64,000 bases of DNA, taken from Annona cherimola. Taxonomy: Eukaryota > Streptophyta > Magnoliopsida > Magnoliales > Annonaceae. Location of the stretch: NCBI GenBank assembly GCA_030490835.1, contig CM059975.1, positions 58,581,174 through 58,645,173 of the forward strand, in the 5' to 3' direction. A program made the position numbers and the translations under genes. Below, piece by piece: positions 22,401 through 33,630 of the stretch. Numbering within the stretch: position 1 is the stretch's first letter; every line of letters begins with the position of its first letter. The notes beneath the pieces were generated by a model that saw only the letters and a list, made by a program, of their open reading frames with translations, was not told where the DNA came from and did not search any database.

Positions 22401-25158
22401 TGATCATCCACATTTCTTTTTTAGCCATACATACCCTTTTTAATAACCATTAATATCCACTTTCTTTAATGGTGACATATTACACACCTACCTTTATAAG
22501 TATAGCAATTGTTCATTTATTTTATTAAATACCCAAGCCTAAGGTATTTATTCACTTAAATTTTCAAGAGGCTTGTTTATATTCAACTTTTTGAATTTAC
22601 ATTCAACTTTTTAACAACCACATACGTATATAACTTAGTGATTGTTTATTGCTTCATTTAATCTCCATGTTTAGAGTTCTAAACTTATGAAATCATTCAA
22701 ATAGCTTGTTTACAATCTTTAACAAGCTAAGTTCACTCTAAATTCTCGAAAGGTAATCCATTTCAATTTAGCCACATATACATACATATTTGTCATATAT
22801 TACTCCTACCCTTTTATTTTTTTGTATGTATATATAAAAGAATTATCAACCAACAATTCTTATAATCATCTTAAGGGCTTGTATAGAATCTAGAGCAAGC
22901 TAAATTCAATCAAAATTTCTGGAATTTACCCCCTTTTACAAAACAACCCTATATAATCTCATATTTCTAAATTTCATTTATGCAATTTGCACCTTAACGC
23001 TACATACATAAGGTGCTATCGATCAACCATTCTTGTAACCATTGAAGAGCTTGTTTATGATTTATAATACCCTAAATTCACATAAAATTTCTGAAACTTA
23101 AATATAACAGAAATTTAAACCTATACATAATTTGGGCGTCCACTTGAAGGTGTACCCATATATGATATATTCTTAATTCATTAACCCTTGGTGCTAATAA
23201 TTCATCATATATCATCTGTTTAATTATTGAATTAAATCGAAATAGCAGAAATTTCTCAGATTGCACGTCCCATCCCATTAAATGGCATAATTTCATGTTC
23301 TTCATATGCCAGTTGGACGTCCCATTAAATGGCATATTAATTTATTTTTTTCATATACCTGCTGGACGTTAATTGAGCAGGGAATCAATAATATAAAAAC
23401 CTTTGCATCATACCTGAAATTGGACCTCCTTGCTGCCTCCTTGCATTTTCCATTTTTTTTCTTCTTCCCAGTCCGTTAAACCATTCTCCATTGTTGCCCA
23501 TTATCTATTTATAAGGAGCTGAAATCTGCCCCTTTTATGCCACCTGTTTAATGCAATTAATCCATCTAATGTGCTGCCTTCACATGAACCGTCCACCCCA
23601 TTTTCCATTAGCAAATCTGGACCGTCCATATCAGGCTTGCTGCCCAAGTTTCCATACTCCTATAGACTACCTAGCTGCCTTAAATTCCACCCTATAGCTG
23701 CTGAAAAAAATTATTTTATATATATATAGTTAATGGTTGTTGCAAGAGGATGGATGTCCATGCTGTCCATTCCATTTAATTGTTGCCCCATATTTCCACC
23801 GTTGAAACAATCTGTCCATTTAATTCCCAGTTGTGGACGTCCTTAAGTAGCTGCATTTTCATATAGTTTTTTTCCTTTTTTATTTAATAATAATTGCTCC
23901 AAATTCATACACATAGTTGTCCACAATATGCACGTCCATTTGGCTTTATTTTATGGCATTTTATGCCATAGAATTTCACTTTAATTTGTGGCCATTTATT
24001 TATCCTAGGTGCATAGATAATTTAGATACATATTTATCATTAAAAAAATATCAAAAATCTAGTGCATTTCACCATGGGCGTTCCACCGTGTGCCACATAT
24101 GCACTTGGTTGCAATTAGTCAAGATTTGCATTAATTTTAGTTGACTTTAATTGCTTCAATTTAATCCAAATGCATACTACAATGACATGTGTCCATGGTT
24201 GGTACAAAAGTCAACATTTGCTTTAATGCAAACTCACCTTTAGTGTCCATAAGTCAAATGCCTTAATTACAACCCATCATTAATAGTTAATCATAGTTAA
24301 CACATGTCATTTAGGATTTTCTAACAAGTTTACCATAATCCCATCCATTCCTAATTTAGAGCACCTTAGCTTAGTCATATAAAAATCTCATCTCGAAACC
24401 ATGAATACATGCTAAGATATTAGCAAAATGATTTAATTCATAAAATATCATATAATCTTAGTTGATTAATCCCTTTACCTTCATAATTTTTATGATCCAA
24501 ACCATCCATAAGATTAAACCCATAATTATATGCTATTCTTTCAAAGTTCACCTTAATTCGCCTTATAGGCGTTAAGTTATGAATTTTCTAGCATTTTTCA
24601 ACTTAACTCATTAATTATCATCCTAATTTCCCTAAATCAAATTATGAAAAATTAAAATAATTATTCATGATATATTTATAGTTTCCAATTTTCATTAAGC
24701 CATTTTAATCCTATTGACTCATATTGGCTTATAACGATTAATTTAATCGTCATTTATAATCATTAGCCCTAATAGTGATAAATTCTCAAAATAACAAAAT
24801 CATTCAAAATTTAATTAAATCTTTCTTGAATCATATTTATATGCGTAATGTGTACACATAAGCCCTTCATAGATTAAGGTATCATACCATCTTAGGCTAT
24901 CTCTTAAATTTTTAAGTCATTCTACCTTGTAAATCCTAAGATATAAATATATCAAGTATTAAATCAATAATTAAAATGATAAATAGCATTAATTGCACTT
25001 TCCACATAAGCATTTTTTTCATCCTTCAGTGTGCGTAATTATCATAATAATCTTGAAAAATTAACTTATTCACCTTGTTTGAATTAATTTCCCTAATTTC
25101 ATCTTGATACAAGCTTTAAACTACATTTGCTAAGTTCTAAAATAGGTAGGGTTTCACA
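19457..25158 (+). mobile_element. L2: 5.7-kb solo LTR inserted in L3
   Basis: It begins TGTGGCGCCT and ends GGGTTTCACA. Flanks AAAGG (19452-19456) and AGAGG (25159-25163) agree at four of five positions, a slightly decayed target duplication. At 5702 bp it is the longest L copy. The landmarks of L1 recur in order: left hairpin, GTGAGTAATGAACTCAGTAAGTAAGC near 20030, GGACA/TGTCC hairpins (20287-20302, 20335-20350, 20383-20398, 20537-20552), GC-rich island near 20728, and CACA end. No coding region and no internal domain are present. Because L3 lies on both sides in the opposite orientation, L2 is the younger of the two. Confidence 0.88.
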
Positions 25159-27141
25159 AGAGGGTACCCAAAATGTATACGGAAGTTACTGTTTTGGAAG
25201 CAACCAATATATGGATTTTAAACATATGTTAATACCCTAAATTTGGGTTAAGAAAAGAATGATTAATTGCTGAAATTTAGGAATTAAAAATCTGTTTTGA
25301 TTTAAGTATCCCAAGAGACGTTGAAAATGGGTAAAACGGGTCCAAAAGTTGCTGTTTTGGAACCCTATGATGAATGGATTATAAATCTGAAATTAAACCC
25401 TAAATTATGTGTTAATTAAGGTATTTAATCATGAAAGAATTAGAGACAAGTTGCTGTGTTGAAAATTTTTAAGAAACACATTATTTATGTGTTGAGAAAT
25501 GGACATATATGAAGAGATAAGTATGAATAAATGATATATGGATCATGTAAGTTATTAAAATGAAATAATGCATAACAACATGATGAAAAATGTGGATTAG
25601 GGTACTGTTTAAGTAAATAATGATAATCTCAAATTTTGAGATTATTATATGATGTCTAAGTTAGCAACTGAGTGCTTAAAATGAGCACCGTTGTATGAAA
25701 AATGAAAAATACGTTAAAAATGATAAATGGAGGTAATGAACCTCCAAATAATGATTTAATGAATGATTGTTATATGCATGTAAGTTTACCCTACATAAGG
25801 GTATTAAAAATGAATGGATGATTTGATATGTATAGGCTATATCGATACGTATAAATACCCAAATTGAAAGACAAGTGGGATAAGCTAGATGAACTTATGT
25901 AGGTTGGAAAACCTAAGGAACATAAGTATTTAAGGATGATGCAAATAAATGAAATGTTATTTTCATTTATCTAGGCAAAGGCAAGGAAAAGAATGGAAGA
26001 AAAGGATTATGGTGATCTCAGGTAAGCAAGCGAACCTTTCAAATTATGAATTTTTCTCTATATGTTGAAATGATAATTATGTCAATGCTTTTATGATTAT
26101 GTTTTAACGAATGGGCAAGCACAAGTTTTGAAAATGACGGCTTTAATTCAAAGACACAAGCTTTGAAAAATGATGACTTTAAGGAAAAACCTCAAGGTTT
26201 GCTTCATGGGAAACAAGCAACATTTTTAAGATAAAAAAATTTATCACAAATGTTGCCATGGATTAGTAATGCTTTATGTTAATAGGATTGAGGAATTTTC
26301 TTATGAGTAAGCAAGTTCTCCATAATGTTAATTTCACAGGATTTTATGTTTTATGTCGATGGTTTTAATAATTTGCTTTTAAGTAAGCAAGTTCTTTCTA
26401 ATGTTGTTTCAAAAGTATTTTATAAGAAAAAGGGAATTTTATCCTTTTTCACAAAGTAACAAATGTAAATAAGTTTCGAATTTCTCTTATGATGTTTTAT
26501 GATAAATAATCGTGTTATAAAAGAGAAAGAAAAAGAAGATTTGATTTATGAAAAGATTGGTTTTGTTATGTTATGATAACTAAATATCAACAATGATTTG
26601 GACATAGTCCATATGTTTTGACATGATATTCGAAAATTTTTGATTTCCTTTAGATAAGGAAATCTATGATGAAAATGTCTTCAAAAATGTTTATACTCAT
26701 GTTGTTGAATGAGATTTAAGGATGACCAACCTAATAGGGGATTTCATGAAATGGTTTAATTTCAGGTTGCTAAATGGCATGCAAAAGACTGTGCAATTCC
26801 CCTTATGTAAAAATAGTATAATAGATATGAGGATAATAATTTAAATTTTTAGGTTGTGGTGAAGGAGATGATATAATTGCATAACTTTGTAAGCAAAAGG
26901 CCCTGAAATGGAAACCAAGAAAATATTAGAGAGATATATGGTTTATTGTTGGAAATTCAAAAGTTTTGAAATTCTTTTATTATAAGGGTTTTTAAGATGT
27001 ATTGTTTCTCAAACATTTCAAATATTTATCAAAATATTTTACTCAAAATGGTTTTAAAAGAATTTCAAGAAGGTCATCCTAAAACTAAATTTCAAATGAC
27101 AACTTGTTTAAAGTGAGTGCGCTTGCTTTACAAGTTGACAT

Positions 27142-27302
27142 GGACTGCGGTCTGTGATGTGTTTTTGAAAATAATTTTTAAAGATATAGACTTCGGTCTA
27201 TGATGTTTCGTGAGTATGGTTGTAGGCTGCAGTTTGCGATCCCGGTTTAAAAGGCCATGGGTTGCAGTCTGTGATATTTTAAACAAACGGACTGCAGTCT
27301 GT
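27142..27302 (-). repeat. GACTGC-type hairpins in L3
   Basis: Five short units recur: near 27142 (GGACTGCGGTCTG), 27186-27201 (ATAGAC-TTCG-GTCTAT), near 27226, near 27260 and 27290-27299 (GACTGCAGTC, perfect palindrome). Most are followed by TGTGAT or TATGATG. The second has a 6-bp stem with a UUCG-type tetraloop when read as RNA. In L1 the equivalent words AGTCCGCAGACT lie upstream of the GCCC/GGGC hairpins. Confidence 0.55.
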
Positions 27303-27805
27303 CAGAATAATGTATGGTGCACCAGTACACGGAATAGGCAGGTTGTAGAGCACGGTTGGGTGACCGAGGCCCACTCTACATAAGGCCAAGTTGCTAAGGG
27401 ATGACAAGAGTGCCAGCGGCGCCCTCCCCGAGATGGGAGTAGGATGAATGAACAGCCGCCTGGCTAGCGTGCTGTTAAGGATTCTCTTCCAAAATGTAGC
27501 ATGATCACTGGCTAAGTGTCACTACTGGATGGAGAGAAATGCATTTGCTTATGTTTTGTTTTTGAAAAGCCCAAATATTGGGACATGAAAGTATGTTTTT
27601 ATGAAAATTATCTAAAGGGATTTTTATGAAATGATTACCCTAAAAATAGGGTGTTTTACACAAAAGTGTAAATAACAGGAATGAAAGGAAATATTTTTGT
27701 GCAAACACATTTATAGAAATGGTTTATGTATCTTATACACCTTGTTTGTTATAAACAAGCCCCAAGACGGGGATTATGAAAAGGATTTATGTCAAACTTG
27801 TTTTT

Positions 27806-28344
27806 GGACATAAGAATGTCCATTATTAAAGAACTTAAATGAAAAGTGTTTATGGACATGAGAATGTCGAATGCCAAAGTGTTTTAATGAAAGGTGTTTT
27901 AGGATATATGAATGTCCATTGCCAAAGGAAGCTATGTGAAAAATGTTTTGAGACATTAAATGTCTCTTGGCTAAAGGATTTTATGATGAAAAATATTTTT
28001 GGACATAAAAATATCCTTTGCCGAGAAAGGCTTATGTGAATGATGTTTTAGGACATTAGAATGTCCTCCTTTGCCAAAGGAATTATGAGAAAAATATTTT
28101 GGACGTAAGACGTCCACTGGCAAAAGATGGTTTTATGTAAAAGTCTTGGAACATTGAAAATGTTCACTTAAGACAAAAAGGAATTAATTATAAAGGGTAA
28201 AACATGTATGTTTTTCTTTAACAAGCTCGAGCGTGACTTGTAAATGATTTTAAGAATGAATGTTTTATGAAAATGTTCAAGGACATAGAATTGTCCTCAT
28301 GAACAAAGGATTTCATGATAATGTTTTGGGACACATAAATGTCC
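27806..28344 (-). repeat. Ten-unit GGACAT/ATGTCC hairpin array in L3
   Basis: Units start at 27806, 27854, 27902, 27950, 28001, 28051, 28101, 28149, 28281 and 28329, so most are spaced 48-51 bp. The standard form is GGACAT-N4-ATGTCC. Three units have both arms changed in a matching way: GAGACAT/ATGTCTC (27950-27966), GGACGT/ACGTCC (28101-28115) and GAACATT/AATGTTC (28149-28165). Spacers are A/T-rich with a recurring TTTGCC word. Pairing is kept while sequence drifts. Confidence 0.75.
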
Positions 28345-31300
28345 TCAGGAAAAAGGTGTTCAAGATGTTTATAAAAACGGTTTTCAAGGAAGTCTTTCCC
28401 TAATGATAAAATGCTTGCTTACTGAGTTGTCACTCGCGTTTTGTTTTCCCAAACCTTAGACATGTAGCGGGAAACTCAGAAGGATGCAAACCTAAGCAAT
28501 GAAAGAAGGTATGTGATGGTATCCAGGATGTATGGATAACATGGTTTAAAGTGCTAAGGTATGTTTTATGTATATATGAACCTAATTAGAATTTTAAGTT
28601 CCATGTGCATCAATGAATGAATGTATGAATGTAAGGAATGGAAAAGTTATGAATTAGTCAAGAGGACTTTCATTGTAGAAAAGTATGAAGGGATGCTATG
28701 AATGAAATGATGAAATTTATTACAACTGTATTGTTACTGGTATGATAAAAGATGTAGTGTGGAATAAAATGAATGATGATAGATGAAAAACGAAAAAAAA
28801 AATTGGACGAGATCCAATTAAGAACCCGCCGCGTGATTAGGGCAACAATCCTGATTCATATTTACCAATCAATAAGGTCTTGAGGTAAGGAAGTGACGCT
28901 CGGTTTGGGGCACCACAACCCTTATGTAGGGTAAACTTACATACATATAATAATCATTCATTAAATCATTATTTGGAGGTCCATTACCTCCATTTATCAT
29001 TCACTTTTCATACATTAGTGCTCCTTTTAAGCACTTAATTAATAACTTAGACATCATATAATAATCTCGAAATTTGAGATTATCATTATTTACTAAAACA
29101 GTACCCTAATCCACATTTTTCATCATGTTTTCATGCATTTTTGGCATTTTAACAATCCATATAAATCATTTATCATTTTCTCATGCCCATCTCTCCATAC
29201 ATGTCCATTTCTCAACACATAATTCATGTGTTTCTTAAAATTTTTCAACACAGAAACTTGTGTCCTTAATCAGCATGATTAAACTCCTTAATTAACTTAT
29301 AATTTAGGGTTTAAATTCAGAATTTTAATCTATTCATCCTAGGGTTCCAAAACAGAAACATTAGAACTCGTTTTTCATCCTTTCAACGCCTCTTTTGATA
29401 CTTAAATCATAACAGATTTCTAATCCATAAATTTCAGCCATTAATCATGCTTTTATTAACCCAAATTTAGGGTATTATCATATATTTAAAATTCAAAATT
29501 CGTTTTCTTGCATAACAGTAATGTTCTATACATATTGGGTATCCATTTGACCTGTTTTGACTTGTCCAAACATATATCTATAAAATCAGATTTATGGCTA
29601 ATCTTTTCAAACCCTTTTGGAAACTCAAAGTACCTTAAACATGGGGTATTTTATCCTCCATAACATCCCTAAATCGTTTGGGCTTATTCACACATCATTT
29701 TTAACATAAAAATATAGAAATCGGGTCATATGTGTAACCTTAATTCACATCCTTTATAAAAGTCATAACTTATGCCCAAATCAACATATATAATTCATCT
29801 AATCATGAATCATCATGTAATCATAATAACATATCAAAACAGCAACATCATATATGGATTAAGAAAATTTTAGCCATGATTATCAACCCGTTTTCAACCC
29901 TAATCTCCATTTTCAACTTCTTGAACCCATGTTTTAATTCTTTTCATTCAATCCTTAATTAATACCCTAATCAAGGGAATCATGAATCATAATTTAAGGG
30001 TTCAATATGAATCAAATCCATGACTCGTAAGTTGAGGTGAAAACATAGAGTTAAAGAACTCAAATAATAGGGTATACTTACATGAATTGAATCAAACTTG
30101 AATTCCATTTTACTAGCTTAAATCCTTCTTCTTTCTTCCCCTTTTTCCTTCTCTTTTTCTCCTTTTTTTCTTGCTTTCCTTGCTAGTGGAGTGTGGGGTC
30201 GTGCATTATTGCCTTACTTGGGTTTTTCCCTTTTTATTTTTCTCTCTCTGACCCCTTAACATATGTGGATGGCTACCTATGTATAAACTGGATTTTCCAG
30301 CTTTGTGGGACCCATTTGCCACATCATTTAGCAGCTAATTAAAGCATATTTATCCCCTTCTGTTGACATGGCAAAATATCATCCATTTAAATTAGATAAT
30401 TATCCATTAAAAATCGAACAAAAATCCATATCATTAATGGACATCAAGCTGTCCCCATTGGAACTTAGATTTAATTTATGGATATTTAATTACCCTAGCT
30501 AATAGCCCACTTAGGGGTCATTTATCATATCTAAAAAAATCATAAAAATCAGATATAGCAACTTAGTTGTCCACATCTCCTGCTGTCCATTTATTGTCCA
30601 TGCATTCAACGTCCATATCAGTTGTCCCTTTTGCAATTTTTTTCACAAAATTGTAGCTGTAATTAATGGAAAATTAATCACCCTAGCTAGGAGCTCAATT
30701 AGAGGTCCATTTAGCCTTTTAAAAAAAATCATAAAAAATCACAAACACAGCTTGAACGTGACTTCTCCATTCCTCCCATGTTGCTATCCACTTGATGGGG
30801 TCCACTTATCATTGACTTTTTGAAATTTTCTTGCCACAAAATCAACCCCAAATCACGTCCACTAACCAACCTAGATTCCTAGGTCATTTAATTGCATATT
30901 TTTTATTTTTAAACACAAAAAAAAATCAAGTATATGGCCCCTTGATCGTCCACATGTGGCCACCTACATTATCTAACTTGAGCTAACTCATTAGCTCCTT
31001 AAATCATCTCATTAATCACTTGATTTTATCATGGATTTTTTAATTTTAAATAATTCATAAAATTCATGTGTAATTATCTCCTTTCGACACCTCATTTATG
31101 CCATTAATTATTTAATTAATCACCTTACTTTAACATAAATACAAACTTACTTTATGGTACACAAAAGTCAAAGGTATACACCTTTTTTTTGCACAAATGT
31201 GATCCCATTATCATTATCTTGATCCAAGCCTCTTATTGCATTGATCTCATAATTTTAATCGTTCATTTCAAATTTCGTCTCAATCCGACTTTTCTTGCTC

Positions 31301-32087
31301 AAGTTATGCTCATTTGATGTCATCTTTGAATTTTGATGGTGATGATCAATTTTTACCCTAATTTCATCAATATTTTATTAATATATCATTTTCGTAAGAT
31401 TAAGCACAAAATTATGTGCTTACCTTTCAAATTTCACCTTAATATGCCTTACCGGCGTCGGGTTATGGATTTTCTAGCATTTGCTACCTTAAATCCATAA
31501 TCACCAACATAATCTCCATTGATTAAACCATCATATATGAGATAATTATCCTCAATATATTCACATTCCCTAATCCTCATTAGGCCTCTTTAATCACATT
31601 GACCCATATTGGCTTATAATCATCATTCTTAATCATTTGCCTTAATTGCAATAAATCATCAATATTGCAAAGGAAATCATTCTTAATTCCACTAAATCAC
31701 CAACCAAGGCTAGCTCGGTTGGTCATCGACAGCGGCGCAAGATGACGTTGTGCGGTCGGTGTGGGTTCGAATCTCATTCGGGATTTCGGCCCATAAAATA
31801 GGTGTGGGAGCAGGTGGTCTCCCGGATGGAGGGGGTGTGAGAGCAGGTGGTCTCTCGGTTGGCTGTTGGAAGCTGTGTCTTCCAAATTCTTTCATTGAGC
31901 TGTGTATCCAGATTTCTTTGGGATGTTATGTGTGTCCCCAGATTTGTAAGTGTTGGAAATATGTGGAAAACTAGCTAAATCTATGTTTTGATGATTAACA
32001 AACTAAATTTGAGTAAGTCTTGGCTACTAACAAGTTTGTGGAAATGTTTAAGGAATATTCATTTGAAGAAAATCAAGTATGGAAGCC

Positions 32088-32805
32088 AAGTCGTATACCA
32101 AGTCGACTCAAAGATCGACTTCAAGAAGTCAAATCTGTCCAGAGCTAAAAAGGGGAGAAGAACAAGTGAAGTCGCAGGCCAAGTCGACTCCAGGTGCGAC
32201 TTAGGAAACCAAGTCGCAGACGAAGTCGACTCCAGCATCGACTTCAAGCATCCAGAGTTGAAAAAGTGGAAACGGACATGACGAAGTCGCAGGCGAAGTC
32301 GACTCCATGTGCGACTTGGGCGAAGTCGCAGACGAGGTCGACTCCAACTTCGACTTGAGGAGTTCAGACTTGAAGATTGAAGTTTCAATCTTATTCCAAG
32401 GATCCATTTGGAATTTATCAAATCCAAATAAGATGCAAAGTTCATTCTCAAAAAGCAACTGAAGTTTCTTGAAGATCAAAAGCTAAGATTTATATTCAAA
32501 GTTCAAATCAAGTCTATCAAGTCCAAAGCTAATCTTCAAGCTTATTCTAAATGAATAAATATCCAAGTCATGAAGACCAATTTAACAAAGTACAAGCCAG
32601 TTCAAGAAGATCAAGGTGTTCTTGCAAAAGACCACGCCAAGTCGCAACCCAAGTCGACTCCAGGATCGACTTGAGTTGAGGACTGAAGGCCAAGTTGACC
32701 CAGACTCGGACTTGGAAATCTGAAGAACTGGAGTCGCACACGAAGTCGACTCCAGGTGCGACTTGGAAGCCAAGTCGCAGGCCAAGTCGACTCCACATGC
32801 GACTT
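32088..32805 (+). repeat. Eight 34-nt double-palindrome modules in the E1 U3
   Basis: Modules lie at 32088-32121, 32169-32202, 32211-32244, 32284-32317, 32323-32356, 32639-32672, 32731-32764 and 32772-32805. Each is exactly 34 nt: an 8-nt arm AAGTCGCA (or near), 6 nt, the palindrome GTCGAC, 6 nt, and an 8-nt arm TGCGACTT (or near). The arms are complementary, so the whole module has dyad symmetry with a palindromic centre. All lie upstream of the TATA box. The same eight are present in the 3' LTR. Confidence 0.9.
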
Positions 32806-32890
32806 GGGTCGCAACGGTCGGAATTAATTCGAACGTTGGCGCATTAAATGCGCGCCACCTACCTTCTAACGTTCGGATTTCCTCCAAAAT

Positions 32891-32898
32891 TATAAATA
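32891..32898 (+). promoter_or_regulatory. TATA box of the E1 LTR
   Basis: TATAAATA follows the module array by 85 bp. The context CCTCCAAAATTATAAATAGC is conserved in E3 as CTCCAAAACTATTTAAGAG (near 56390). Transcription of the element RNA would start shortly after. Confidence 0.65.
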
Positions 32899-33221
32899 GC
32901 ATTCATGGTGGACGAGGGAAGTAGTTGGAAAACATTAAGTGAGCATAACTCCTATCTACAAGAGCATTAAAGTGATCAAGCCAATCAAGAGAGGAAGAAT
33001 TGTGCTTCAAGTTGCAAGAGCTACATTCAGAAACTTCAAAGCCATCATCTACAAGTTCTTCCCTGCGCTAAATCGTTTCTACATACCTGTAAAGTGTAGT
33101 TTACTTTTATTGTTTACTTGTTTATGTTGAACTTGATTTAGCTTGCGTAGCTAAGATCAAGAGGTAGCAAAGTAGTGTGTGATTGGAGTGTGACTCATCA
33201 CCTACTTGTGCTAAGTGTTTG

Positions 33222-33321
33222 ATGCCCCCTAGAGCTAGAATCTAGAAGAGAGCAAGAGGCTCTGGTTGTATATGCCCCCTAGAGCTAGAATCTAGAAGAG
33301 AGCAAGAGGCTCTAGTTGTAT
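33222..33321 (+). repeat. 50-bp tandem duplication in the E1 LTR
   Basis: Units 33222-33271 and 33272-33321 start ATGCCCCCTAGAGCTAG and differ at one base (CTCTGG against CTCTAG). The same pair is at 40184-40283 in the 3' LTR, so it predates insertion. The E2 5' LTR has the segment once (near 54889-54916). Confidence 0.88.
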
Positions 33322-33584
33322 TCGTGGAATACAATAGTGGAACCCAAGTCACAAGGAGTGTGAGCTTGGAAGAGTGGAGTAGGGAGGTTGCCCGAACCAC
33401 TATAAAATCCTTGTCTACTTGCTTTTATTTCTGCTCTCTTTATTACTTTGCTTTCCATTCAGTTTCTTCATTAAAGGGGATTAATTCTACAAGGGGTTAA
33501 GTTTTAAGTTACCAAAAGAAATTTTTAAGAACCCAATTCACCCCTCCCCTCTTGGGTTTTGCCATCTATTCGGGACCCAACAAG

Positions 33585-33600
33585 TGGTATCAGAGCAGGT
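33585..33600 (+). other. Primer binding site of E1 (initiator Met tRNA)
   Basis: TGGTATCAGAGC is the usual plant copia primer site, complementary to the 3' end of initiator methionine tRNA. It lies two bases after the LTR end. Confidence 0.92.
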
Positions 33601-33630
33601 CTTTGAGTTAAACCAAAGAGATCTATTGAT

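Larger units (their letters stand above)
18069..28917 (-). mobile_element. L3: inverted long LTR, 3' end truncated, split by L2
   Basis: The two pieces 18069-19456 and 25164-28917 read on the minus strand as an L-family LTR. Its 5' end is intact (GGGGCACCACA ending at 28917, the complement of TGTGGTGCCCC). Its 3' end is missing at the join with G1. Matches to L1 include the region around 14210-14280 (complement of the GTGACAGGATCAGCTG-like word near 18921). Right-hand landmarks are the hairpin arrays at 27142-28344, the GC-rich island near 27415, and the conserved ACTGAGTT.TCACTCGCGTTTTG word near 28420. The small reading frames inside have no recognisable domains. Confidence 0.8.
31951..33582 (+). 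mobile_element. 5' LTR of E1
   Basis: 1632 bp, begins TGTTGGAAAT and ends GGGACCCAACA. U3 holds eight 34-nt palindromic modules (32088-32805). A TATA box lies at 32891-32898 and a 50-bp tandem duplication at 33222-33321. It is co-linear with 38913-40544 at a constant offset of 6962, without gaps. Confidence 0.92.

Noticed and set aside
31711..31775. A tRNA gene
   Set aside because: Only the two promoter boxes are tRNA-like. No acceptor or anticodon stems can be completed, and the unit has SINE ends.
32088..32805. A CRISPR array or a lox-like recombination site (34 nt)
   Set aside because: Spacing is irregular, the context is a plant LTR, and no recombinase or cas gene is present. The 34-nt length is a coincidence.
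32059..32902. Arg/Ser/Leu-rich minus-strand frames in the E1 LTR (also at 39021-39864)
   Set aside because: They are by-products of the repeated GTCGAC modules. The same applies to frames at 46339-46831 and 55325-56084.
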